Positions 42,280 to 49,999 of a DNA stretch of 64,000 bases are shown one piece after another. Position 1 is the first letter of the stretch. Each line of letters starts with the position of its first letter. The position numbers and the translations under genes are program-made. The notes under the pieces were generated by a model, which was not told the DNA's origin, ran no database searches, and saw only the letters and a list, made by a program, of their open reading frames with translations. This DNA comes from Halorubrum cibi (lineage in GTDB: Archaea; Halobacteriota; Halobacteria; Halobacteriales; Haloferacaceae): contig NZ_FXTD01000002.1 in NCBI RefSeq assembly GCF_900182635.1, forward strand, positions 62,001 through 126,000, in the 5' to 3' direction.

Positions 42280-43425
42280 ATGGCTGACAACGACGTCAAC
42301 AGACGAAAGTTCCTGTACGGTACGGCCGCGGCGGGGGTAACGGGACTCGCCGGATGTAGCGGTGGCGGCGGAGGCGGCGGTGACGGCTCCGGCGACGATG
42401 GCTCCAGCGGGGACGGTTCCAGCGGGGACGGCTCCGGCGACGACGGCTCCAGCGGGGACGACGGCTCCGGTGACGGATCGAGCGAGGCGAGCCTCCAGCT
42501 CCGCGTCGGGACGTCGGCCGGCGGGACGCAGGACGTCGGGCTGGCGGTCGAACGGGCCGTGAGCCAGGAGAGCGACACGCTCGACTACTCGACGATCGAG
42601 AGTCCGGGCTACATCGGGACCATCTACCGGATGGCCCAAGAGCAGTTCAACGCCGGCATCACCGACAACAACTCGCTCAACAAGGCGCTCGACGAGGAGG
42701 GCCAGTTCGGGGAGCAGCCGGTGTCGCGGGTCCCTCAGTACGGTTTCTCCGCGTTCCCGTACAGCATCTACATCGTCGCCCGTGACGGCACGGGCATCGA
42801 GACGTTCGACGACCTCGCCGGCGCGAACGTCTACCCCGCGGAGCCGGGCTACTCGACTCGGGGTACCACCCTCGACGTCTGGTCGCAGGAGCCCACCGCG
42901 GACGTCTACGAGCAGATGAACATCCAGGACATGGGCGTGGGTGACGCACCCGGTGCGATGGAGGAGGGGACGATCGACGCCAGTATCGCGTACGGGACGC
43001 CCGGCGTGCGGTACACCGGTTTCGTTCAGGAGATGGCCTCCCGTATCGACCTCCACTACGTCGAGCCGACCGACGCCCTCATCGAGTCCGCGGAGTCGTT
43101 CGCGGGCGCGGGGACGTCGACGACCAGCTACGACGATTGGCCCATCGCGAACGCGGACATCGGCACCGACGAAGTGTTCACCTGGGACCTCGAGGTGCTC
43201 TACACGTTCAACCCCGAGGCCAACGCCGACGCCGTCTACGAGCTGTGTCGCGTCGTCGACGAGCACAACGACGTCGTGAACGAGGGCGAGGCCCAGTTCA
43301 ACGACTACGAGTCGACCGCCGACATGCTCGGATACGCCCAGGAGCGGATCCCCGTCCATCCCGGTGCGGCGCAGTACTACCGGGACAACGACGCGTGGGA
43401 CGACAGCCTCCAGGAAGGCGAGTAG
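42280..43425 (+). CDS. TAXI-family TRAP solute-binding lipoprotein (system 2)
   Basis: A 381-residue secreted substrate-binding protein. NRRKFLYG is a twin-arginine signal and LAGCSGG the lipobox. A long Gly/Ser/Asp linker (about residues 28-68, from a repetitive DNA stretch) tethers the domain to the membrane. LQLRVGTSAGGTQDVGLAV is the TAXI pocket block and IYIVARDGTGIETFDDLAGA is a conserved strand-helix. It is longer than system 1 (328 residues) and the pocket sequence differs, so the ligand probably differs. Confidence 0.92.
   Translation: MADNDVNRRKFLYGTAAAGVTGLAGCSGGGGGGGDGSGDDGSSGDGSSGDGSGDDGSSGDDGSGDGSSEASLQLRVGTSAGGTQDVGLAVERAVSQESDTLDYSTIESPGYIGTIYRMAQEQFNAGITDNNSLNKALDEEGQFGEQPVSRVPQYGFSAFPYSIYIVARDGTGIETFDDLAGANVYPAEPGYSTRGTTLDVWSQEPTADVYEQMNIQDMGVGDAPGAMEEGTIDASIAYGTPGVRYTGFVQEMASRIDLHYVEPTDALIESAESFAGAGTSTTSYDDWPIANADIGTDEVFTWDLEVLYTFNPEANADAVYELCRVVDEHNDVVNEGEAQFNDYESTADMLGYAQERIPVHPGAAQYYRDNDAWDDSLQEGE
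42360..42483 (+). repeat. Gly/Ser/Asp linker microrepeats in TAXI lipoprotein 2
   Basis: Multiple near-copies of a 12-24 nt unit (GGCTCCGGCGACGACGG and GGGGACGGTTCCAGC variants) encode GSGDDGSSGDG-type linker. Copy number is likely variable between strains. Confidence 0.75.
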
Positions 43426-43503
43426 ACGCCCCGAGTTGATCCCCCCGCTTCGATCGCGTAGCCGGTAAACGACACCACACTTTCAAATTTTACGACAACA
43501 CAC

Positions 43504-45495
43504 ATGGATACACAAGCGGAACACACGACCGGACCGTCGGCCTGGCTTCGCGGCCTCGACGTCACCGTTACGCTCGCCGCCGTCCTGTTCTGGGCGATAG
43601 CGCTCGGCTGGATATACACGCAGACGTGGTCGCCCGTCAAGTACGGCGTGATATTCGTCGGCGGCATCATGACGGTGTACGCGCTCAACGAAACGAAGGA
43701 GTCGCTCGAGGAGGGGAGTTGGGTCGACGCCGCGGTCCTGCTTCCGGCCGCCGGCGTGTTGATCACGGCGTCGGCGTACTTCTTCACGAACTTCGACACC
43801 GTCTACCTCCTGCGCCAGGGCTTCGCCACGCCTCACGAGTACATGCTCGCCCGGCTGGTGATCGTCTCGCTTCTGTACCTCACGTGGCGCGAATTCGGGA
43901 ATCTGTTCCTGGGACTCGTCGTCGGCGTGATGCTGTACGCGATCTTCGGCGACAGCGTCCCCGGCGTCCTCGGCCACGCGGGGATGAGCGAACTGACGCT
44001 GCTCCAGGCGCTCGTCACCGACCTGTACGGCTTTTACGGCTCGCTGACCCAGCTGACCGCGTCGTGGATCGCGCCGTTCCTGTTGTACGCGGGGCTGCTG
44101 TTCGCGTACGGCGCGTTCGATCTGATCCTCCGGCTCGCGATCGTCGCCGCCGGCCAGATCCGGTCCGGCGTCGCACAGACCGCCGTCCTCTCCTCGGCGG
44201 TCATCGGCTCGATCAACGGTTCCTACACCGCGAACGCCGCCATGACCGGGTCGTTCACCATTCCGACGATGAAAGAGAGCGGGATGGCCGGCCACCGCGC
44301 CGCCGCCATCGAGGCGGTCGCCTCGACGGCGGGACAGGTGCTCCCGCCGGTGATGGGGGCGTCCGCGTTCGTGATGGCGTCGTACCTGGGCGTCGCGTAC
44401 CTCAACATCGTCATCGCCGGGATCGTTCCCGCGGCGATCCTGGTCGCGTCCATCGCCATCGCGGTTCATTACACCGCGATCAGCGACGCGAGCGACCAGG
44501 ACATGGAGTTCTCCGAGTTCTTCGACGAGGAGATGACGTCGAGCCAGAAGGTCATCGAGGGACTTCGATTCGGGATCCCGTTCGGCGTCCTGATCTACTA
44601 CCTCGGCATCGCGCAGTACACGGTGATGACCTCGGCGATGTACACCGTCATCGCGATGGTGCTCACCGGCGTCCTGATGCCGCCGGTACAGCGGCTCGTC
44701 GACGGCTCCGAAACGGGCTTCGTCTCGGAGTTCGTGACGCAGATCAAGAACACGATACACGGGTTCCGCCGCGGGGCGATCATCCTCGCGCCGATCGCGA
44801 TCATTCTCGTGGTGGTGAGCGGCGTCGTGAACCTCTTCTCGACGACCGGCGTCCCCGCGAAGATCGCGCTCCTGTTGATCAACCTCTCCGGCGGCGTCCT
44901 ACTCTTCGCCGTGCTGCTCGGGATGGCGGTCGCCATCGTGATGGGAGTCGGCATGCCGACGGTCGCCGCCTACGTCATCGTGGCCATCCTCATCGTTCCG
45001 ACGTTCGTCTCCGACTTCGGGATCGCCCGTGAGACGGCCCACTACACGATGTTCTACGCGGCGATCCTTGCCGGTATCACACCACCGGTGGCCACCGCGG
45101 CGGTGGTCGCGGCCGGGATAGCGGAGGCGAACTTCTGGCGGACCTGCGGGGCCGCTTTGAAGATCGCCGCGCCGCTTTTCGTCCTTCCCGTCGCGTTCGT
45201 CTACAACCCGGGGCTGATCTCGATGTCGCCGGGCGGGAACACGGTGTTCCTCGGCGCGTTGGTGATGATGGGCGCGATCACGATCATCTACGGTCTGAAC
45301 TACCCGTTCGAACTGTCCGTCGGGCGGCTCACGCTCACGCGCATCGGGTTGAGCGTCGTCGGCGTCCTGATCATGACGTACCCGATGCTCGCCGTGAAGC
45401 TCGCCGGCATCGCCGTCTTCGTGGCCGTCTTCGTCGGCGAGAAGGTGATGGTGCGCGGAATGAGCCTTCCGTTCGGATCGGGGGTGAACCAATGA
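43504..45495 (+). CDS. TAXI-TRAP fused permease (system 2)
   Basis: A 663-residue TRAP permease with about 16 membrane segments. It lacks the long N-terminal and C-terminal additions of system 1 but keeps the core: SWIAPFLLYAGLLFAYGAFD, NGSYTANAAMTGSFTIPTMK near residue 245, and VGMPTVAAYVIVAILIVPTF near 485. It imports the ligand delivered by the upstream lipoprotein, using an ion gradient. The start ATG 43504 is 78 nt downstream of the binding protein. The stop overlaps a small membrane protein gene by ATGA. Confidence 0.94.
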   Translation: MDTQAEHTTGPSAWLRGLDVTVTLAAVLFWAIALGWIYTQTWSPVKYGVIFVGGIMTVYALNETKESLEEGSWVDAAVLLPAAGVLITASAYFFTNFDTVYLLRQGFATPHEYMLARLVIVSLLYLTWREFGNLFLGLVVGVMLYAIFGDSVPGVLGHAGMSELTLLQALVTDLYGFYGSLTQLTASWIAPFLLYAGLLFAYGAFDLILRLAIVAAGQIRSGVAQTAVLSSAVIGSINGSYTANAAMTGSFTIPTMKESGMAGHRAAAIEAVASTAGQVLPPVMGASAFVMASYLGVAYLNIVIAGIVPAAILVASIAIAVHYTAISDASDQDMEFSEFFDEEMTSSQKVIEGLRFGIPFGVLIYYLGIAQYTVMTSAMYTVIAMVLTGVLMPPVQRLVDGSETGFVSEFVTQIKNTIHGFRRGAIILAPIAIILVVVSGVVNLFSTTGVPAKIALLLINLSGGVLLFAVLLGMAVAIVMGVGMPTVAAYVIVAILIVPTFVSDFGIARETAHYTMFYAAILAGITPPVATAAVVAAGIAEANFWRTCGAALKIAAPLFVLPVAFVYNPGLISMSPGGNTVFLGALVMMGAITIIYGLNYPFELSVGRLTLTRIGLSVVGVLIMTYPMLAVKLAGIAVFVAVFVGEKVMVRGMSLPFGSGVNQ

Positions 45496-45737
45496 GCTCG
45501 ACGAAGGACTCCACCGAGGACCAGGTCGACACGTCGAACGTCGGCGGACTCGAGGAGATAATTCCGGAGCCGCTCATGCCCGCCTGGCGGCGGATCGAGT
45601 TGATCCAGCAGTTCCGCGAGACGCACGGGGACACCTACGTGACGGTTCTCGAGGTGCTCACGGCGCTCGTCCTCGGCGTCGGCTACGCCTGGTGGGCGTA
45701 CATCTACTTCTTCGGAAGCGACGTCGTGACGATCTGA
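45492..45737 (+). CDS. Small single-TM protein coupled to TAXI permease 2
   Basis: An 81-residue protein with an acidic, soluble N-terminus and one predicted membrane helix (VTVLEVLTALVLGVGYAWWA, about residues 51-70). The start overlaps the permease stop (ATGA), which implies tight stoichiometry. No family is recognised. It could be an auxiliary or quality-control subunit; system 1 has no counterpart of this kind but carries DUF1850 instead. Confidence 0.75.
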   Translation: MSSTKDSTEDQVDTSNVGGLEEIIPEPLMPAWRRIELIQQFRETHGDTYVTVLEVLTALVLGVGYAWWAYIYFFGSDVVTI

Positions 45738-45764
45738 GAACGGTCCGACTTCCCTTCGGGACTC

Positions 45765-45944
45765 TCAGTCTTCCGCCAAGTAGAACAGCGACTCCGTTTC
45801 GCCGTCACAGCCCGGACACGTCGCCGGAAGCGCTCGACGGAGCCGTCCCATCTCGCCGCAGGACGCACACCGCCACATCGCGTATCGCGTCCCGGTCACG
45901 TCGACGATCCGACGGCCGGCGTCACTCCGATCGGAGGAGATCAC
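45765..45944 (-). CDS. Small zinc-ribbon protein
   Basis: A 59-residue protein that starts at GTG 45944. WRCASCGEMGRLRRALPATC followed by PGCDG gives two CxxC pairs about 17 residues apart, a zinc ribbon or rubredoxin-like knuckle. The rest is short and mostly strand-like, ending in SLFYLAED. The GTG overlaps the TGA of the upstream DUF5789-like gene (GTGA), which supports its reality despite its small size. A nucleic-acid or protein-binding role is the usual assumption for such haloarchaeal zinc fingers. Confidence 0.72.
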   Translation of the reverse strand: MISSDRSDAGRRIVDVTGTRYAMWRCASCGEMGRLRRALPATCPGCDGETESLFYLAED

Positions 45945-46198
45945 GCGTCACCGTCCGACTGATACGGTTCGCCGACCGCGCGTCGGGGCAGGAGGCTCAT
46001 CAGCTCCTCGGTGAGTTCCTCCGGGGAGGCGAACTCGGTCGCGGTCGATCCGTTCACCGTCGCACCGAGGTTGACCTCGCCGTCAGCCAGCCGGATCGTC
46101 ACGTCATCACACTCCGTCGCGACCGTCGAGGGCTTGACGGGGAAGGCCAGTTCGGAGAGCACGCCGTCGACCTGATTCAATCTGATCGTTCGTGTCAT
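45941..46198 (-). CDS. DUF5789-like small protein
   Basis: An 85-residue acidic protein: RLNQVDGVLSELAFPVKPST then DDVTIRLADGEVNLGATV and a helical end EELTEELMSLLPRRAVGEPY. The L..LE..L.(Y/F)P start and V.I.L.DG centre follow the DUF5789-type pattern also seen at 30459-30764. No catalytic residues. It forms a two-gene unit with the zinc-ribbon gene, coupled by GTGA. Confidence 0.65.
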   Translation of the reverse strand: MTRTIRLNQVDGVLSELAFPVKPSTVATECDDVTIRLADGEVNLGATVNGSTATEFASPEELTEELMSLLPRRAVGEPYQSDGDA

Positions 46199-46313
46199 TA
46201 CGTCAACAACGTCGTCAGGCGCTATGAACGTATCCCCTCGGGGGACACGGAGGAACGTTCGCAGAGGACTCCTCGCGGAGGGTCGTTCGCGGAACGAAGA
46301 TCGGTGTCGGGAC
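46199..46313. other. Gap upstream of the methylase gene
   Basis: This divergent region separates the DUF5789-like gene from the methylase promoter. It contains GAGGACTCCTC and repeated CGTTCGC phrases but no gene. Confidence 0.4.
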
Positions 46314-46321
46314 GTTTATTT
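46314..46321 (+). promoter_or_regulatory. TATA element of the Dam-type methylase gene
   Basis: GTTTATTT lies 28-35 nt upstream of ATG 46349. Confidence 0.45.
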
Positions 46322-46348
46322 CCGACCGTAGCCGAGGAGCGATATCGC

Positions 46349-47278
46349 ATGGCCGAGCCGATCCTCAAGTGGGCCGGCGGGAAACGACAACTGCTCGATG
46401 CGCTGTACGCGCGGTTTCCCGAGTCGTTCGACCGGTACCACGAGCCCTTCGTCGGCGGCGGAGCGCTCTTCTTCGACCTCGAGCCGAGCGCAGGCACGAT
46501 CAACGACGCGAACTCTCGGCTCGTCTCGTTGTACGAGCGGGTCCGCGACGAGCCGGACCGGCTCATCGAGCGGCTGGAGTCGTTCGAAGACCCCGAATCG
46601 GATCCCGATCCCGACCTCCCGTACGCGGAGACGACCCAACGCGGCCGCGACGTGGAGAGTTACTACTACCAGCAGCGCGCGCGGTTCAACGATCGACCGT
46701 ACACGGGTGAGTACGACCCCCTCGAGGAGGCGGCGCTCTTAGTGTACCTCAACCGAACCTGCTATAACGGCCTCTACCGCGAGAACGCCGACGGCGGGTT
46801 CAACGTCCCGATCGGTCGGTACGCGAACCCGGACTGGGTCAAACGCGATCGGATCCGACGGGCGAGCGACGTGCTCGCCGACGTCGAGGTGTCCAACCGA
46901 GACTTCGAGTACGTCCTCGACGTCGCCGACGCCGGCGATCTGGTGTACTTCGACCCGCCGTACGAGCCGATGAGTCCGACGGCCGACTTCACCGCCTACA
47001 GCGCGGACGGATTCGACCGCGAGGACCAGGAACGCCTGATCGAGGTCGCGACGACCCTCGACGACCGAGGCGTGAACGTCCTCGTCTCGAACAGCGGCGT
47101 GACGTACGACAGGTACGCCGAGGCGGGCTTTCACGTCGACACCGTGGACGCGACCCGCGCGATCAACAGCGACGGCGACGGTCGGGAGGCGGTCGACGAG
47201 GTGATCGCGACGAACGTGCCCGAACCCGCTCGGCTCGCCGACGGACAGCGCGCGCTGTCGACCTTCGAGGAGCGGTGA
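46349..47278 (+). CDS. Dam-type DNA adenine-N6 methyltransferase
   Basis: A 309-residue alpha-class adenine methylase. Motif X/I block KWAGGK is at residues 7-12, FVGGGALFF at 34-42, and the catalytic DPPY at 202-205. This order is the Dam/MTBE family, whose best known member methylates GATC, but the recognition sequence cannot be read. No restriction endonuclease or helicase is adjacent, so it acts as an orphan methylase in DNA repair, replication or phage defence marking. ATG 46349 is supported by the TATA element at 46314-46321. Confidence 0.9.
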   Translation: MAEPILKWAGGKRQLLDALYARFPESFDRYHEPFVGGGALFFDLEPSAGTINDANSRLVSLYERVRDEPDRLIERLESFEDPESDPDPDLPYAETTQRGRDVESYYYQQRARFNDRPYTGEYDPLEEAALLVYLNRTCYNGLYRENADGGFNVPIGRYANPDWVKRDRIRRASDVLADVEVSNRDFEYVLDVADAGDLVYFDPPYEPMSPTADFTAYSADGFDREDQERLIEVATTLDDRGVNVLVSNSGVTYDRYAEAGFHVDTVDATRAINSDGDGREAVDEVIATNVPEPARLADGQRALSTFEER

Positions 47279-47360
47279 GTCGTCGACCCCGTCGACGGCC
47301 CGCGCATCCACGGTCCGCCATCCGACGGGCTTTTTGACCTTCCCCGCTGTCGAGTCGAGT

Positions 47361-47810
47361 ATGACGAAGCTCGACATCGACCTCGTTCTCGCGCCCGTCG
47401 ACGGCAGCGAGGCGTCCCACGAGGCCGTCGATTACGCGATCGGGATCGCGAGCGAGTACGGCGCGAGCGTCCACGCGCTGTACGTCCTCGACGAGGAGGT
47501 CGTCCGGGCGTTGGAGTCCGGATCGATAGACGAGCGCGACGTCGCCGAGGACACCGCCGCCTTCACCGAGTCGGTCGCGGAGCGCGCCGAGGCCGCCGGG
47601 ATCGCCCACAGCAACTCCATGGCGTACGGCTTCTCGACCGAGATGAAGACGGTCCACCCCGGAAGCGTCGTCCTCGACACCGCCGAGGAGCTCGAGTCGG
47701 ACTTCATCGTCGTGCCCCGAGAACCGGTCACCGGCGAGCCGGGACAGGTGCTCGAGAAGGCCGCGGAGTACGTCCTGCTGTACGCGAGCCAGCCGGTCCT
47801 CTCGGTGTGA
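47361..47810 (+). CDS. UspA-fold protein lacking the ATP-binding signature
   Basis: A 149-residue universal stress protein fold: VLAPVDGSEASHEAVDYAIG at the N-terminus and IVVPREPVTGEPGQVL in the C-terminal loop. The G-2x-G-9x-G/S motif of ATP-binding members is absent, so this may be a non-nucleotide regulatory type. It starts at ATG 47361 rather than upstream because of family alignment. Its TGA overlaps the GTG of the DUF63 gene (GTGA), pairing a soluble stress protein with a membrane protein. Confidence 0.83.
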   Translation: MTKLDIDLVLAPVDGSEASHEAVDYAIGIASEYGASVHALYVLDEEVVRALESGSIDERDVAEDTAAFTESVAERAEAAGIAHSNSMAYGFSTEMKTVHPGSVVLDTAEELESDFIVVPREPVTGEPGQVLEKAAEYVLLYASQPVLSV

Positions 47811-48676
47811 TCCCGACGCTAACGTCACCGACGACCGCGAGGTCCCCTCTCGCGACGATCGGCGACCTCCCCTTCCTCCCGGCGGGGACGACGCTGCCAC
47901 CGCTCCCGTACCTCCTCGTCGTCCTCGTCGCCGCCGGCGGGGTCGCGGTCGCGCTCCGCCGGCGACGACCGACGATCGGTGCCTCACACGTGCTCGCGTT
48001 GACGCCGTGGATCGCCCTCGGATCCGCGCTCCACGTGCTGTACGTCGTGGGAGCGCTTCCCGATCCTCTTGCGCCGTTCGGCGGGTCGCCGACGGTGTAC
48101 CCCACGGTCGCGACGCTCGCGGGCGCGACCTGGCTGGCCGCCGACGCGGTCGCGGACGACGCCGACCGCGTTCCGATCGTCCTCGCGACCGCGGGAGCGC
48201 TCGCCCTCGCTCCGGTCGTCGCCGTCGCGGTCGCGGGCGGCGTCTCCGGGTCTGGCGCGTACTGGTCGGCGATCGCGGCGGTCGCCTCCGTCCCGGTGGC
48301 GGCGCTCGTCTGGCGCGCGCTCGCCCGGATCGAGCCGGGCGTCGCCGTCACCGGCGGCGTCGGCGCGCTCGCCGTGTTCGGGCACGCGCTCGACGGTCTC
48401 TCGACCGCGGTCGGGGTGACCCAGCTCGGCTTCGGTGAGCGCAGCCCCCTCTCGCGGATCATCCTCGAACTCGACTGGATTCCGGCGGTTCCGGTGCTCG
48501 GCGAAGGGTGGCTGTTCCTCCTCGTCAAGCTGGCGGTCGCGAGCGCCGTGGTGTACCTCTTCGTTCCGTACGTCCGCGAGGAGCCGGCGGAGGGACTGCT
48601 CCTCCTCGGCTTCGTCGCCGCCGTCGGACTCGGCCCGGCCGTCCACAACTTGCTCCTGTTCACCGTGACGCCTTGA
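47807..48676 (+). CDS. DUF63 multi-spanning membrane protein
   Basis: A 289-residue membrane protein with about eight hydrophobic segments (for example PYLLVVLVAAGGVAVALR and LVKLAVASAVVYLFVPYV). The ordered loops FGHALDGLSTAVGVTQLGF and PLSRIILELDWIPAVPVLG are the DUF63 signature used for archaeal membrane proteins of unknown function. The start is GTG 47807, overlapping the UspA stop. Coupled expression with UspA suggests a stress-linked membrane function. Confidence 0.85.
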   Translation: MIPTLTSPTTARSPLATIGDLPFLPAGTTLPPLPYLLVVLVAAGGVAVALRRRRPTIGASHVLALTPWIALGSALHVLYVVGALPDPLAPFGGSPTVYPTVATLAGATWLAADAVADDADRVPIVLATAGALALAPVVAVAVAGGVSGSGAYWSAIAAVASVPVAALVWRALARIEPGVAVTGGVGALAVFGHALDGLSTAVGVTQLGFGERSPLSRIILELDWIPAVPVLGEGWLFLLVKLAVASAVVYLFVPYVREEPAEGLLLLGFVAAVGLGPAVHNLLLFTVTP

Positions 48677-48796
48677 GAGCGGAGCGGGACGGGGTCGAAA
48701 AGCGGGGGTCGGGCAGGGTCGGAGAGCGAGTTCGAGAACCAGTCGAAAAACGCGGTTCGAGCGGGATCTGAGCGCAGGACGTGGAGCGGCCGCTGC

Positions 48797-49375
48797 TCAG
48801 TCCTCCTCGACGACCTCGGGGTCCTCGATCGCGGACTGAAGCGAGTCGAGCCCGTTGACCCACTCGGAGACGAGCCCGTACTCCAGTTCCTCGACGAGCT
48901 CCATGTCGAGACGCTCCCCGTCGATGACGCGGGTACCGGCCTGGACGACGTACCCCAACGCGGCGTCGAGGTCCTCGTCGGCCTCGGCGTCGGCGGCCGC
49001 GTGGACGAACTCGTCGACGTCGCCCTCGACGACCCCGCCGACGACGAACTCCTCGGCCGCGTAGAAGACGGGGACGAGCGAGGTCTGGACCCCGTCGATG
49101 AGCATGACCTTGTCCTCGTCGTCGAAGGAGACCTCGGCGAGGACGATGTCGCTCACGTCCCGGATCTCCTCGACCGCGCGGTCCTCGTCGATCCGGTCGT
49201 CCTCCAGCGCCGCGAGGACCTTCGCGATCGCGATCGCGGCGTCGTCCTGGAGGTTCAAGAGCAACCGCGCCGAGTCCTCGTTTTCGGGATCGAGATCCTC
49301 GTCGGCGAGCCTGTCGAGCCAGTTCTGCCAGCGCTCCTCGGAGTAGAACGTCTCAACCGCCTCGTCCTCGGTCAT
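48797..49375 (-). CDS. DUF2150 family protein
   Basis: A 192-residue acidic, all-helical protein. EAVETFYSEERWQNWLDRL near the start and LLLNLQDDAAIAIAKVLAAL and EFVHAAADAEADEDLDAALG in the middle are the pattern of DUF2150, found in haloarchaea and methanogens. Function unknown, but conserved gene neighbourhoods with signalling proteins are common. ATG 49375 is preferred over 49402 since the first nine residues there are unconserved. It lies downstream of the CheY-like gene on the same strand, 93 nt apart. Confidence 0.82.
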   Translation of the reverse strand: MTEDEAVETFYSEERWQNWLDRLADEDLDPENEDSARLLLNLQDDAAIAIAKVLAALEDDRIDEDRAVEEIRDVSDIVLAEVSFDDEDKVMLIDGVQTSLVPVFYAAEEFVVGGVVEGDVDEFVHAAADAEADEDLDAALGYVVQAGTRVIDGERLDMELVEELEYGLVSEWVNGLDSLQSAIEDPEVVEED

Positions 49376-49468
49376 ATCCAATACCTCTCCCGGACTACTC
49401 AAAGGCCTTTCTTATTTATGCCCCCGAGAGACGCCGTCACACCCGGCTGAGAACTGACGGAGCCCCGA

Positions 49469-49828
49469 TCAGTCGAGGTTGCTCTTCAGCTCCGGAACCA
49501 GCTCGTCGGGGTCCACCGGCTTGGTCACGTAGCCGTCCGCGCCGGCTTTCACCGCCTCCATCATCTTCTCCTGCTGGTCGACGCTCGTGCACATCACGAC
49601 CACGGCGTCCGGCCATCGGTCCTTGATGTTCCGCGTCGCCTCGATCCCCGTCATCTCCGGCATCACGACGTCCATCGACACGGCATCGGGCTCGTACGCC
49701 TCGAAGAGCTCCACGGCCTCCGCGCCGTTCTCCGCCTCGCCGACCACGTCGAAGGACCCCTCCAACGCGTCCCGAACGACGGTCCGCTGGAACGAGGAAT
49801 CGTCGACGACGAGTACCCGTTCGGTCAT
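49469..49828 (-). CDS. CheY-like single-domain response regulator
   Basis: A 119-residue receiver domain without output domain. D9/D10 form the acidic pocket, D53 in SMDVVMPEMTG is the phosphorylation site, T81 follows MC and K103 in YVTKPV is the conserved lysine. A CheY or a chemotaxis-type regulator is likely. The cheF-like gene at 21.3 kb could be a partner, but no receptor or kinase is near. An ATATAAG box stands 23-29 nt upstream of ATG 49828. Confidence 0.92.
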   Translation of the reverse strand: MTERVLVVDDSSFQRTVVRDALEGSFDVVGEAENGAEAVELFEAYEPDAVSMDVVMPEMTGIEATRNIKDRWPDAVVVMCTSVDQQEKMMEAVKAGADGYVTKPVDPDELVPELKSNLD

Positions 49829-49850
49829 ATCGACTCGTCGCCGGCGGTCG

Positions 49851-49857
49851 ATATAAG
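49851..49857 (-). promoter_or_regulatory. TATA element of the CheY-like gene
   Basis: CTTATAT on the minus strand, 23-29 nt before ATG 49828. Confidence 0.5.
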
Positions 49858-49932
49858 CTCGCGGATCGACTCTGGAACCTCCGGACCGCGCCCGAGGGCG
49901 TCGCTGGCGGACGCACGCCTCGACGTTCGATC

Positions 49933-49977
49933 ACCTTGTATATTTGATCGAGCGTATAATGAACATAGGAACAAGGT
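49933..49977 (+). promoter_or_regulatory. Inverted repeat flanking the phoU promoter
   Basis: ACCTTGT (49933-49939) is mirrored by ACAAGGT (49971-49977) with a 31-nt A/T-rich spacer that includes TGTATAT and GTATAATG. The right arm ends about 23 nt before ATG 50000, where the TATA element would normally be. Such wide palindromes may bind a dimer that loops or blocks the promoter. Confidence 0.45.
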
Positions 49978-49999
49978 TAAGGTATCTCACACGATACCG

